NCBI GenBank assembly: GCA_944385445.1 | Contig: CALWXF010000001.1 | Span: 124,001-188,000, forward strand | Source: an uncultured Oscillospiraceae bacterium | GTDB taxonomy: Bacteria; Bacillota; Clostridia; Oscillospirales; Oscillospiraceae | Length of the DNA stretch: 64,000 bases | Reading direction: 5' to 3' | Shown: one piece after another, positions 17,001-25,540 of the stretch | Numbering within the stretch: position 1 is the first letter of the stretch | Layout: every line of letters begins with the position of its first letter | The notes under the pieces: generated by a model | Database searches by the model: none | The model's input: only the letters and a program-made list of their open reading frames with translations | What the model was told of the DNA's origin: nothing | Program-made: the position numbers and the translations under genes

Positions 17001-17596
17001 ATCACGTCCTGGCTTCCGGCGAGGATGTCAACGTCTTCGTCTTCGACACTGAGGTGTACTCCAACACCGGTGGTCAGGCCTCCAAGTCCACCAACATCGG
17101 CCAGGTGGCTCAGTTCGCCGCTGCCGGTAAGACCGTGGGCAAGAAGAGCCTGTCTGAGATCGCCATGCAGTATGGCTACGTCTATGTGGCTCAGGTCGCC
17201 ATGGGCGCCAACCCCAACCAGACTCTGGCTGCCATCCGTGAGGCCGAGGCCTATCATGGTCCCTCCCTCATCATCGGCTATGCTCCCTGCGAGATGCACT
17301 CCATCAAGGGCGGCATGACCAACTGCCAGAGCGAGATGAAGAAGGCCGTGGCCTGTGGCTACTGGAACCTCTTCCGCTACAATCCCACTCTCAAGGAGCA
17401 GGGCAAGAACCCCTTCACTCTGGACTCCAAGGCCCCCGCTGGCGGCTATCAGGAGTTCCTGATGAACGAGGCCCGCTACTCCTCCCTCACCCGTTCCTTC
17501 CCCGAGCGTGCTCAGGAGCTGTTCGAGAAGAACGAGAAGGCCGCTATGGAGCGCTGGGAGCACCTGCAGAAGCTCATCGAGCTGTACGCCCAGTAA
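14057..17596 (+). CDS. nifJ: Pyruvate:ferredoxin (flavodoxin) oxidoreductase
   Basis: Single-chain PFOR of 1179 residues, which converts pyruvate and CoA to acetyl-CoA, CO2 and reduced ferredoxin. It is the hub of anaerobic energy metabolism. The N-terminal domain has [10 protein letters not shown] (29-38). Two 4Fe-4S clusters are ligated by C696, C699, C702, C706 and by C753, C756, C759, C763. The TPP-binding region [21 protein letters not shown] begins near 967, and [10 protein letters not shown] follows. Codon use is strongly biased (many ctg, gcc, atc; cgt for Arg), as expected for a highly expressed gene. It is a single-gene unit with its own promoter and terminator. Confidence 0.97.
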   Translation: [1179 protein letters not shown]

Positions 17597-17614
17597 TCCA
17601 TTTCCCAAGCATTC

Positions 17615-17648
17615 AAAAGGACGCAGCCATCGGCTGCGTCCTTTTTTA
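17615..17648 (+). terminator. nifJ terminator
   Basis: The stem aaggacgcagcc / ggctgcgtcctt is followed by a six-T run, 19 bases after the stop. Confidence 0.92.
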
Positions 17649-17695
17649 TACCGAGAAATTCGACGTAATTCGACGCAAAGCGGGGTGGCATAGAG

Positions 17696-18346
17696 ATGAA
17701 TCTGGGGAAACTGGTGTTGGATTTGATCTATCCGCCCCGCTGCCCCTTCTGTGGCCGTGTGCTGGAGGTGTGGGAGGAGGAGGGCCTGTGCCATCGTTGC
17801 CAGAAGACCCTTCCATGGCAGCTGGAGGTCGGGAAACAGGTGGACTTCTGCGCTCGGTGCCTCTCTCCGCTGTGGTATCGGGGCAGCGTGCGCCGGGGGA
17901 TGCGGCGGTTTAAGTTCCAGGGCGGACAAATCCATGCCCGGCTGTTTGGCATGCTCATGGCCCAGTGCCTCCACGACCAGTGGGGCGAGGAGGTGGACGG
18001 GATCACCTGGGTGCCTGTGTCCCGGCGGAGGCTGGGGCAGCGGGGCTTTGACCAGTGCCAGCTGCTGGCCCGGGAGGTGGGGAAGTACCTGGGTGTGGAG
18101 GTGGTGCCCACCCTGGAGAAGGTGCGGAATACCAAACAGCAGTCCCGCATTCCCACGCCATCCGCCCGGCAGGCCAACGTGATGGGGGCTTACGCCGTGC
18201 TTGATGGCATCGACCTGACGGGGAAGCGGATGGTGCTGGTGGACGACGTGGTCACCAGCGGGGCCACCCTGGGAGAGTGCGCCGCCTGCCTGCGCATGGC
18301 CGGGGCAGAGGAAGTCATCGGCCTGACCCTGGCCAGAGCGAGATAA
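17696..18346 (+). CDS. comFC: ComF-family phosphoribosyltransferase-like protein
   Basis: 216 residues. An N-terminal zinc-ribbon region carries three Cys pairs (C16/C19, C32/C35, C52/C55). The C-terminal phosphoribosyltransferase-like domain carries the PRPP loop MVLVDDVVTSGATLGE at about 178-193. In competent bacteria ComFC acts in the cytoplasm in DNA uptake with the ComFA helicase; the exact reaction is unknown. No comFA is adjacent, so it is a stand-alone comF as often seen in Clostridia. It starts 100 bases after nifJ, with a weak ribosome site (tagagatg context). Confidence 0.88.
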   Translation: MNLGKLVLDLIYPPRCPFCGRVLEVWEEEGLCHRCQKTLPWQLEVGKQVDFCARCLSPLWYRGSVRRGMRRFKFQGGQIHARLFGMLMAQCLHDQWGEEVDGITWVPVSRRRLGQRGFDQCQLLAREVGKYLGVEVVPTLEKVRNTKQQSRIPTPSARQANVMGAYAVLDGIDLTGKRMVLVDDVVTSGATLGECAACLRMAGAEEVIGLTLARAR

Positions 18347-18815
18347 CAAGAGAGGGAAACGGGCATTCTCTATGGATGGGAAGGGATGGAAGAGGGGCGC
18401 TGGAGGGCTGTCAGACAAAAAATACTGTACTTTGACGGTGATCTGTGATATACTTGCTTGAGCAAGCTCCTCCCCATCGGGGGAGTTGAGCGGTTTTGAT
18501 ATGGCGTAAAGCGTGGCTCGTGGGCACGCTTCAAATAGAGACAACCACACAGCGGTGCATAGCGCAGGGTGAGGCGGCCGACCCCTCATCTGTCTGGCGA
18601 AACAGGGCCAGAGAGATGGGGTGGACGACGGCGCTTTTCTCCTGCGCCCAAAAGGGGAACCATTTGCCCTTTTTGGTGGTAACACAGCGTGCATTCCGGG
18701 CAGACTTATCTCAAGGGGAGGTGGGCTGTCCGGCCCCCAGGGGGGAGTGTGCCCACAGGCCCATAAATACGCATACAACAAGATAAGGATAGGTATTACT
18801 GGTAAAGGAGTATTT
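18347..18815 (+). other. Long structured spacer/leader before RNase J
   Basis: This stretch of 469 bases has no supported gene. Several stems are visible: cttgc-ttga-gcaag (18453-18466), a ccccat/gggg hairpin just after, a compound hairpin 18581-18625 pairing cccc/gggg and atct/agat around ctggc/gccag, ggcgc...gcgcc (18631-18651), and gtgggc...gcccac (about 18720-18755). TATACT at 18449-18454 may be a -10 box, but no good -35 is found. It could be an autoregulatory mRNA leader (RNase J could cleave its own message) or an unannotated RNA. No known riboswitch motif was recognised. Confidence 0.4.
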
Positions 18816-20474
18816 ATGGCAGAAAAATTGAAAATTATCTCTCTGGGCGGTCTCAACGAGATCGGAAAGAACATCACCGCCTATGAGTACGGCAACGACA
18901 TTATCATCGTGGATGTGGGCATGGGCTTCCCCGACGACGAGATGTACGGGGTAGACGTGGTGATTCCCGACTTCAGCTACCTCATTCAGAACCGGGACCG
19001 CATCCGGGCCATCTTCATCACCCACGGCCACGAGGACCACATCGGCGGCATCCCCTATCTGATGCGGGATGTGAACGTGCCCATCTACGCCACCCGCATG
19101 TCCGCCGGGCTCATCCGCCTGAAGCTGGAGGAGCACCGCCTGGACAAGAAGGTCAAGCTCATCACCTGCGAGGCCGGGGAGACGGTGCGGGCCGGCAAAT
19201 TCACCGTGGAGTTCATCCACATCAACCACTCCATCGCCGATGCGGTGGCCTTCGCCATCCGCTGTCCCCTGGGCGTGTGCATCCACACCGGCGACTTCAA
19301 AATTGACCCCACCCCCATTCAGGGCGGCATGGCCGACCTGACCCGCCTGGGCGAGCTGGGCCGGGAGGGCGTGCTGGCGCTGCTGGCCGACTCCACCAAC
19401 GTGGAGCGCCCCGGCTTCACCAAGAGCGAGTCCAGCGTGGGGGCCTCCTTTGAGGCTCTGTTCCGGGGCTGTGACCAGCGTATCATCGTCACCACCTTCG
19501 CCTCCAACGTGGACCGCATCCAGCAGATCATCAACGTGGCCGCCAAGTATGGCCGCAAGGTGGCGGTGACGGGCCGCAGCATGGAGAACGTGATGCGGGT
19601 GTCCACCGAGCTGGGCTATATGCAGGTGCCCGCCGGGGTGGTGGTGGATGTCAACCAGATCAAGGGCCTGCCCAAGAACAAGGTGTGTATCATCACCACC
19701 GGAAGCCAGGGCGAGACCATGTCCGCCCTCACCCGCATGGCCTTCAACACCCACCGCCAGGTGGAGATTCAGGCCGGAGACCGGGTGATTCTCTCTGCCT
19801 CCGCCATTCCCGGCAACGAGAACGCCATTGGCAACGTCATCAACGAGCTGTACCGCCGGGACGCCGAGGTGGTCAATGAGCGGGAGCTGCCCCTCCACGT
19901 CTCCGGCCACGCCTGCCAGGACGAGCTGAAAATCGTCCACGCCCTGGTGCGGCCCAAGTATTTCATCCCCGTCCACGGCGAGCAGCGTATGCTGAAAACC
20001 CACGCCAAGCTGGCGAAAAGCATGGGCATGGACCCCCGGAACATCATCATCAGCGACGTGGGCAAGGTCATCGAGATCACCCAGAAGGGCGCCCGCATCA
20101 GCGGCACCGTGCCCTCCGGCAAGGTATTTGTGGACGGCTACGGCGTGGGCGACGTGGGCGCTGTGGTGCTGCGGGACCGCCAGCACCTGGCCCAGGACGG
20201 CATGATCGTGGTGGTGGTGTCCATGTCCGCCGAGGACGGACAGGTCATCTCCGGGCCCGACATTATCACCCGTGGCTTCGTGTACGTCAAGGAGTCCGAG
20301 GCCCTGATGGACGAGCTGCGCCAGGTGGCGGTGGACGCCCTGGACAGCTGCCAGGACCGCCACATTCGGGACTGGTCCACCATCAAGTCGGAAATCAAGG
20401 GGAACCTGTCCGGCTACCTCTACAAGAAGACCAAGCGCAACCCCATGATCCTCCCGGTGATCATGGAGGTGTAA
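18816..20474 (+). CDS. rnj: Ribonuclease J
   Basis: Metallo-beta-lactamase/beta-CASP nuclease with 5'-3' exo- and endonuclease activity in RNA maturation and decay. The 552-residue protein starts MAEKLKIISLGGLNEIGKN at ATG 18816, behind AAAGGAG; a frame running from 18621 is an unsupported extension. The HxHxDH zinc motif is H70-G-H72-E-D74-H75. Other ligands lie near HINHSIAD and HTGDFK, and the beta-CASP domain contains TTGSQGE. Only one RNase J gene is visible; B. subtilis has two. It ends with a terminator. Confidence 0.95.
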   Translation: MAEKLKIISLGGLNEIGKNITAYEYGNDIIIVDVGMGFPDDEMYGVDVVIPDFSYLIQNRDRIRAIFITHGHEDHIGGIPYLMRDVNVPIYATRMSAGLIRLKLEEHRLDKKVKLITCEAGETVRAGKFTVEFIHINHSIADAVAFAIRCPLGVCIHTGDFKIDPTPIQGGMADLTRLGELGREGVLALLADSTNVERPGFTKSESSVGASFEALFRGCDQRIIVTTFASNVDRIQQIINVAAKYGRKVAVTGRSMENVMRVSTELGYMQVPAGVVVDVNQIKGLPKNKVCIITTGSQGETMSALTRMAFNTHRQVEIQAGDRVILSASAIPGNENAIGNVINELYRRDAEVVNERELPLHVSGHACQDELKIVHALVRPKYFIPVHGEQRMLKTHAKLAKSMGMDPRNIIISDVGKVIEITQKGARISGTVPSGKVFVDGYGVGDVGAVVLRDRQHLAQDGMIVVVVSMSAEDGQVISGPDIITRGFVYVKESEALMDELRQVAVDALDSCQDRHIRDWSTIKSEIKGNLSGYLYKKTKRNPMILPVIMEV

Positions 20475-20521
20475 CGGGGCGCAGTTGCTCCAAGACCTTC
20501 TCAGATATCTGTACCGCACAG

Positions 20522-20553
20522 GGCGGCCTGGGTATGACCCAGGCCGCCTTTTT
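20522..20553 (+). terminator. RNase J terminator
   Basis: The perfect 12-bp stem ggcggcctgggt / acccaggccgcc is followed by five T residues. Confidence 0.93.
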
Positions 20554-20614
20554 GCGTGGAAAACGGGCAATTGTGTAAAGTCATGTAAAATTTGGGAAAA
20601 GGCCTGCAAAAGCC

Positions 20615-20643
20615 TTGACTTCGCCACTGGGGAGTAGTACAGT
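20615..20643 (+). promoter_or_regulatory. Promoter of the secreted repeat protein
   Basis: TTGACT at 20615-20620, 17-bp spacer, TACAGT at 20638-20643, 49 bases before the ATG. Confidence 0.65.
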
Positions 20644-20691
20644 AAGTAACTGCCGATTTCGGCAAGAATTCACATAAAAGGATGAGAGAAC

Positions 20692-23394
20692 ATGAGAGGG
20701 AAAACGTGTATCAGAACCCTTGCGGGCCTCCTGGCAGCGGTCACACTGATGCAGTGTGGACTGCCCATGAGCGCCATGGCAGCAGGGAGTGGCTCGGTGG
20801 AGACCACCACCCAAGTTGTGGCCCAGGCAGAGACTCAGCTCCAAAACGGCACTGCGGTGATTCCCGCCAATGCCACCGAGGAGCAGGTGAAGGAGCTCCT
20901 GTGCCAGGCCCTGGTGGCCAATGCCGACCAGGTGGACGCCCAGAGCCTGGAGTGGGAATACTACTGCACCGGGAAAAACGGCCTTTTGACCAACGACGCC
21001 TGGGGCTCGGTGAATGGGTTCACCAGTGAGACAAAGTGGGGGCTCATAACCACCACCTATACCCACCCCGCCCTGCAGACCAATAAGGACGGCAACTACC
21101 AGGTCCGCCTGGAGGGCACCACCGCTGAGGTCACCCTGACCAAAGCCGCCAAGCTGAGCTCCAGCATCGTCCTGAACGAGGGCTGCCAGGTGGCTCTGCC
21201 CTACAACGAAGATATCACCGTCAACTACGACGCTCTGTACCAGGGCATTTTCAACACGGTGGTGGCCTCCACCCAGCCCCAGCTGACCCTGGAGGATGTG
21301 ACCATTGAGTACTACGCCACCCCTACCACCGGCGCTGTGGGCGACCTGGGCAAGGCGTGGATGCCGTTGGAGGGCGGTAAAAATACCCTGACTTACCCCG
21401 CCATCTCTGTGGGCGAGCAGCAGATCCGCATTTCCTATGCTGGAACCGACACCTGCTACGGAACCTCTGCTGAAACCACCGTCACCATCACCGAGCGGCC
21501 CGATGCTCCCTACACCCTGAAGGAGACCCCCGATGCTGTGACCCTGGCTGTGGGCGAGGATATGAAGGTGGACTATGCCCTGCTCCACGAGGCCATTTTC
21601 AACGCCGTGGTGGCCTCCTCTGAGGTACTTACCGCTGAGAATGTGACCATCGAGTACTACCACAAGGGGCTGACTTCCGTGGACTCCACGTGGCTGCCCC
21701 TGGAGGGCCAGGCGGTGGTAGGCAGCGTGGGTTACCCCGCCATCTCCGCCGGAGCGCAGAAGGTGCGCATCTCCTTTGCCGGCAACCAGCAGTATGCCCC
21801 CACCACCATTGAGGCCACCCTCACGGTCAAGGACCGGGAGCAGGTGCAGTTTAACCTCAACGAGGGCCCCTATGAGGTGGGCATGGTGTTCACCGACGAC
21901 CAGGGCTACGACTACACAGCTACCGCTGCCGCCATCTACAACGCGGTCGTGGCCTCCACCGTCAATCCCCAGGGCCTCACCGCAGAGGAGGTCACGGTGG
22001 AGTACAATGTGGACAAGACCGGGATCACCGATACCTTCAAGCCCCTCAGTGAGACCGACCTCACCGGCCTGGTGAAGTTCGGCACCGGCACCTGGGAGAT
22101 CCGCATTTCCTGGCCCGGCAATCAGCAGTTCCGGGGCAATTCCGTCACCGTGAATGTGACCACCACCGACAGCCGTCTGGAAAGCGTGGTGGCCCTGAAG
22201 GAGGGCGTGTCCTTTACCTACAACATGGACGTCTCCGCCATGGAGCAGACCATCTTTGACAACGCCATTGACTGGGACAACTCCACCCTTCCCGCCCGGG
22301 AGACCCTGAGCATTGAGGACTTTACCATTGAGTACAAGGCCAAGCTCACCGATGCAGAGACCGGCCTGAACGTGGACCTGGGCGGCCTGCTGGAGAAGTT
22401 CCCCGGCCTGGGCGACCTCATCAGCGGCGACGCCCTGACCCAGTGGGTGCCCATTGAGGGCAAGGTGTACGCCATTGGCGGCACCGTCCTGGGCCAGTTC
22501 CCCCAGATGGGCGCTGGAGAGAACCAGCAGATCCGCATCAGCTATCAGGGCAATGCCGACTACCGCCCCAGCGAGTTTGCCCAGGGCACCGTCACCGTCA
22601 ACAAGGCCAAGGTGTCCGTGAAGGTGAATTCCACCAACATCTACGCCGACGAGGCCCTGCCCGAGAACTTCATCACCTGCAACCCCAACGACAAGTTTGA
22701 CCTGTACACCATCTACGCCGGCGTTACCAGCAACGTCACCACCGGCATCTACCTGGACCTGCCGGAGCGCTACACCGACAACTCCCTGATCATCCAGGCC
22801 ATCGACAAGGTGCTGGAGGGCCTGGGCCAGAAGACTCTGACCCAGATGATGAACGACGGCATCACAGTGGGCGAGCTGCGGGCGCTGTTCAACACCCAGG
22901 GTGTGCTGGATGCCCTCCATGCTCTGGGCATCAATACCGGAACCTTCGGCCAGATTCTGGAGGTGATCAACAAGCTGCCCGGTATCCTGGACAGCGTGCG
23001 CATCTCCTTTGGCACCCCCAACCGGGCCGGCCTGTACACCGTGGCCGCTGTCACCGACAGCAAGAACTATGAGACCGGCGTGGGCATGGGCTTCCTGCTG
23101 GTGAAGATGCGCCTGAGCGGCTCCAAGCTCATCTGGAACCAGGAGATCACTGGCAAGCTCACCGCCGAGCAGGCCAAGACCTTCGACTTCGGCGCAACCC
23201 TGACCTATAATGGGGACGTGACCGTGGACCAGAGCAGCGTGCACTACCTGTACACTGGGTTCACCACCAGCTGGAAGCTGTACTCCAGCACCACGCCTCC
23301 CACCGAGCCTGGCAGCTATGTGGTGACCGTCTGCGTTCTGGGCGGCAACTACCTGGCAGCCCCTGCCACCCGCACCTTCCAAATCACCAAGTAA
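20692..23394 (+). CDS. Secreted protein with tandem Ig-like repeats
   Basis: 900 residues, unrecognised function. A signal peptide is clear (basic start MRGKTCIR, hydrophobic LAGLLAAVTL, cleavage after MSAMA near 30). At least four divergent repeats of about 110 residues cover 165-640. Each has a VNYDALYQGIFNTVVAS-like block, then LTxExVTIEYY, a WLPLEG element, and a closing YPAISxGxQxIRISYAGN beta-rich segment. A less repetitive helical part (about 645-780, with LPERYTDNSLIIQAIDKVL) and a final beta domain follow. No LPXTG, no membrane anchor, no SLH domain. Pattern suggests an extracellular adhesin or matrix protein with MBG/Ig-like folds; this is inference. AAAGGATG supports the start. Confidence 0.7.
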   Translation: MRGKTCIRTLAGLLAAVTLMQCGLPMSAMAAGSGSVETTTQVVAQAETQLQNGTAVIPANATEEQVKELLCQALVANADQVDAQSLEWEYYCTGKNGLLTNDAWGSVNGFTSETKWGLITTTYTHPALQTNKDGNYQVRLEGTTAEVTLTKAAKLSSSIVLNEGCQVALPYNEDITVNYDALYQGIFNTVVASTQPQLTLEDVTIEYYATPTTGAVGDLGKAWMPLEGGKNTLTYPAISVGEQQIRISYAGTDTCYGTSAETTVTITERPDAPYTLKETPDAVTLAVGEDMKVDYALLHEAIFNAVVASSEVLTAENVTIEYYHKGLTSVDSTWLPLEGQAVVGSVGYPAISAGAQKVRISFAGNQQYAPTTIEATLTVKDREQVQFNLNEGPYEVGMVFTDDQGYDYTATAAAIYNAVVASTVNPQGLTAEEVTVEYNVDKTGITDTFKPLSETDLTGLVKFGTGTWEIRISWPGNQQFRGNSVTVNVTTTDSRLESVVALKEGVSFTYNMDVSAMEQTIFDNAIDWDNSTLPARETLSIEDFTIEYKAKLTDAETGLNVDLGGLLEKFPGLGDLISGDALTQWVPIEGKVYAIGGTVLGQFPQMGAGENQQIRISYQGNADYRPSEFAQGTVTVNKAKVSVKVNSTNIYADEALPENFITCNPNDKFDLYTIYAGVTSNVTTGIYLDLPERYTDNSLIIQAIDKVLEGLGQKTLTQMMNDGITVGELRALFNTQGVLDALHALGINTGTFGQILEVINKLPGILDSVRISFGTPNRAGLYTVAAVTDSKNYETGVGMGFLLVKMRLSGSKLIWNQEITGKLTAEQAKTFDFGATLTYNGDVTVDQSSVHYLYTGFTTSWKLYSSTTPPTEPGSYVVTVCVLGGNYLAAPATRTFQITK

Positions 23395-23400
23395 CAAAAA

Positions 23401-23441
23401 TAGACCGGACAACCTTTCATCAGGCTGTCCGGTCTATTTTT
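23401..23441. terminator. Terminator between convergent genes
   Basis: The tagaccggaca / tgtccggtcta stem is followed by five T residues on the plus strand, between the secreted-protein gene and mtaB. Confidence 0.9.
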
Positions 23442-23448
23442 AATGCTC

Positions 23449-24738
23449 TTATTGCAGTTCTCCCAGCAGAATGCCGTCTCCCACTCCGGTGATGGTGACC
23501 TGCCGCAGCTGGTTGTGGAGGTCCTCTCCCGCAGCCCGCACGGCCACATAGTTGGGGGCGTGGCCCTGCCACAGCCCCTCCTTCTCCTCCTCAAAGAGGA
23601 CGGGGAGGGTGGAGCCCACCAGGGCCTGCAAATAGGCCTCCTCCATCTCCCGGGCCACCGCCTGGGCGGCCTGGGCCCGCTGTTCCTGGACGGCGTGGAG
23701 AATCTGCCCGGCCATGGTGGCGGCCGGGGTGCCGGAGCGGCGGGAGTAGGGGAAGATGTGCATGGAGGAGAAGGCGCAGCGGCGGATGAACTCCAGGGTC
23801 TGTCCGAACTCCTCCTCCGTCTCCTGGGGGAAGCCCACAATGAGGTCGGTGGTGATGGCGGGATGGTCAAAATACTGGTTGAGCCACTGCACCGACTGGA
23901 GGTACCGCTGGGTGTCGTACTTGCGGTTCATCCGCTTCAAGGTCTCGTCACACCCGGACTGCATGGACAGGTGGAAGTGGGGGCACAGGTTGGGCAGGGC
24001 GGCCGCCCGCTGGCAGAAGTCCTCCGTAATGGTGCGTGGCTCCAGGGAGCCCAGACGCACCCGCAGCCCTGGCACGGCGTGGCACAGGGCCTCCACCAGG
24101 TCGATGAGAGTCTGGCCCTCCTTCAAGTCCCGGCCCCAGGAGGAGATCTCAATGCCGGTGAGCACGATCTCCCGGTACCCCTGGGCCTCCAACTCCTTGG
24201 CCTGGTCCACCGCCTCAGAAAGGGGCAGAGAGCGCACCGGGCCCCGGGCATAGGGGATGATGCAGTAGGTGCAGAAGTTGGTGCACCCGTCCTCCACCTT
24301 GAGCATGGCCCGGGTGCGGCCCAGCTGGCCCCCGGCGGTGAGCCGCTCAAAGTCCCGGCGGCGCAGGGACTCGTCCACCTGGACGATGGGGGCGGCGTGA
24401 TTCTCAAGCTGCCCCTCCAGCAAATCCAAGAACTCCATGCGCCCGGCAGTTCCGGACACCAGGTCCACCCCCAGAGCCGCCACCGCCTCCGGCTCGGTCT
24501 GGGCGTAGCAGCCGCACACGGCCACCACCGCCTGGGGGTTCATCTTCTTGGCCCGACGGATGACGTTGCGGCACTTCTTGTCACTGACGGCGGTGACGGT
24601 GCAGGTGTTGATGATGTAGGCGTCGGCCAGGTCCTCAAAGGGGACCAGGGTGTGGCCGCGGCGGAGCAGTTCTCGCTCCATGGCCTGGGTCTCATATTGG
24701 TTGACCTTGCAGCCCAAGGTGTAGATGGCAATGTCCAT
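23449..24738 (-). CDS. mtaB: tRNA (N6-L-threonylcarbamoyladenosine(37)-C2)-methylthiotransferase
   Basis: Radical-SAM enzyme that converts t6A37 to ms2t6A37 in ANN-decoding tRNAs. In the 429 residues the N-terminal UPF0004 cluster ligands are C10 (TLGCKVNQYE), C46 (NTCTV) and C77 (CGCYAQ). The radical-SAM CxxxCxxC is C152, C156, C159 in EDGCTNFCTYC. A C-terminal TRAM-like segment follows. TLGCKVNQYET is typical of MtaB rather than MiaB. It is monocistronic and divergent from yfbR, with its own promoter. Confidence 0.93.
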   Translation of the reverse strand: MDIAIYTLGCKVNQYETQAMERELLRRGHTLVPFEDLADAYIINTCTVTAVSDKKCRNVIRRAKKMNPQAVVAVCGCYAQTEPEAVAALGVDLVSGTAGRMEFLDLLEGQLENHAAPIVQVDESLRRRDFERLTAGGQLGRTRAMLKVEDGCTNFCTYCIIPYARGPVRSLPLSEAVDQAKELEAQGYREIVLTGIEISSWGRDLKEGQTLIDLVEALCHAVPGLRVRLGSLEPRTITEDFCQRAAALPNLCPHFHLSMQSGCDETLKRMNRKYDTQRYLQSVQWLNQYFDHPAITTDLIVGFPQETEEEFGQTLEFIRRCAFSSMHIFPYSRRSGTPAATMAGQILHAVQEQRAQAAQAVAREMEEAYLQALVGSTLPVLFEEEKEGLWQGHAPNYVAVRAAGEDLHNQLRQVTITGVGDGILLGELQ

Positions 24739-24768
24739 AAGGGCCTCCTGAATGCAGCGTTTTTCTTA

Positions 24769-24828
24769 ATGATACCATTTCCCTAGGGTTTTGTATAGGT
24801 TTACATTTCACCAAAAATGTGGTATGAT
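24769..24828. promoter_or_regulatory. Divergent promoters of mtaB and yfbR
   Basis: On the minus strand TATACA (24792-24797) and TATCAT (24769-24774) have a 17-bp spacer and serve mtaB. On the plus strand TTTACA (24800-24805) and TATGAT (24823-24828), also with 17 bp, serve yfbR. The -35 boxes are only two bases apart, so the two polymerases would compete. Confidence 0.7.
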
Positions 24829-24916
24829 AGCGGAAAAACGGCTATCACACCGGAGTTCCCTTGCCGTTTTTCCCGCCCCTTGCAGGGGAACCCATTCGTA
24901 AAAAGAAGGTGGAAGG

Positions 24917-25492
24917 ATGTCGTCCAGCTTTTTTGCCTATATTTTCCGAATGCGCTACATTGCCCGCTGGGCGCTGATGCGCAACACCCGCACGGAGAAC
25001 GTGGAGGAGCACTCCTATGAGGTAGCCGTGCTGGCCCACGCCCTGGCGGTGGTGGGGCAGGAGGTCTTTCACAAGGACGTCAACCCGGACCGGGTGGCCA
25101 CGGCGGCGCTGTTCCACGACGCCCCGGAGATCATCACCGGGGACCTTCCCACCCCCATCAAGTATTTCAATCCCGCCATCAAATCCGCCTACGACCAGGT
25201 GGAGGCGGTGGCCCAGGACAAGCTGCTGGGGATGCTGCCCGCCCAATTGACAGAGGCTTATGCACCTCTGGTGCGGGTGGAGGACCCAAAGGTGCGATGC
25301 TACATCAAGGCCGCCGACAAGCTGGCGGCATGGCTGAAGTGCCTGGAAGAGCGGAAGGCGGGGAACCGGGAGTTTGTGCAGGCGGAGGAGGAGACCCTCC
25401 ACGCCCTGAAGGATATGGACATGGACGAAGTGACCTGGTTTTTGGAGCACATGGGGGAGGCCTTCGGCCTGACCCTGGACGAGCTGGGTTAA
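24917..25492 (+). CDS. yfbR: YfbR-like HD-domain 5'-nucleotidase
   Basis: A 191-residue HD-domain phosphohydrolase. YfbR removes phosphate from deoxyribonucleoside 5'-monophosphates in the cytoplasm. Metal-site residues are visible: H32 (EEHSYEVA), the H67-D68 pair (LFHDAPEI) and the following GDLPTPIKY stretch typical of YfbR. The length fits. The ATG at 24917 follows AAGGTGGAAGG. It is the first gene of a possible transcript with the ACT and UPF0210 genes (49-base gap), though these may have separate expression. Confidence 0.88.
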   Translation: MSSSFFAYIFRMRYIARWALMRNTRTENVEEHSYEVAVLAHALAVVGQEVFHKDVNPDRVATAALFHDAPEIITGDLPTPIKYFNPAIKSAYDQVEAVAQDKLLGMLPAQLTEAYAPLVRVEDPKVRCYIKAADKLAAWLKCLEERKAGNREFVQAEEETLHALKDMDMDEVTWFLEHMGEAFGLTLDELG

Positions 25493-25540
25493 ATTGCGTA
25501 GACAGCGGGGAAATACCCCGAAGAATAGGGAGGAATTTTC

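Noticed and set aside
14018-18877. A 1619-residue open frame on the minus strand
   Set aside because: It is antisense to nifJ and comFC, whose protein motifs are unmistakable. The long opening is an effect of biased codon use in a highly expressed GC-rich gene.
18711-20627. A 638-residue minus-strand frame
   Set aside because: Antisense of RNase J; low-complexity His/Gly/Val composition and no start context.
20581-23412. A 943-residue minus-strand frame
   Set aside because: Antisense shadow of the secreted repeat protein, which has a signal peptide, promoter and ribosome site.
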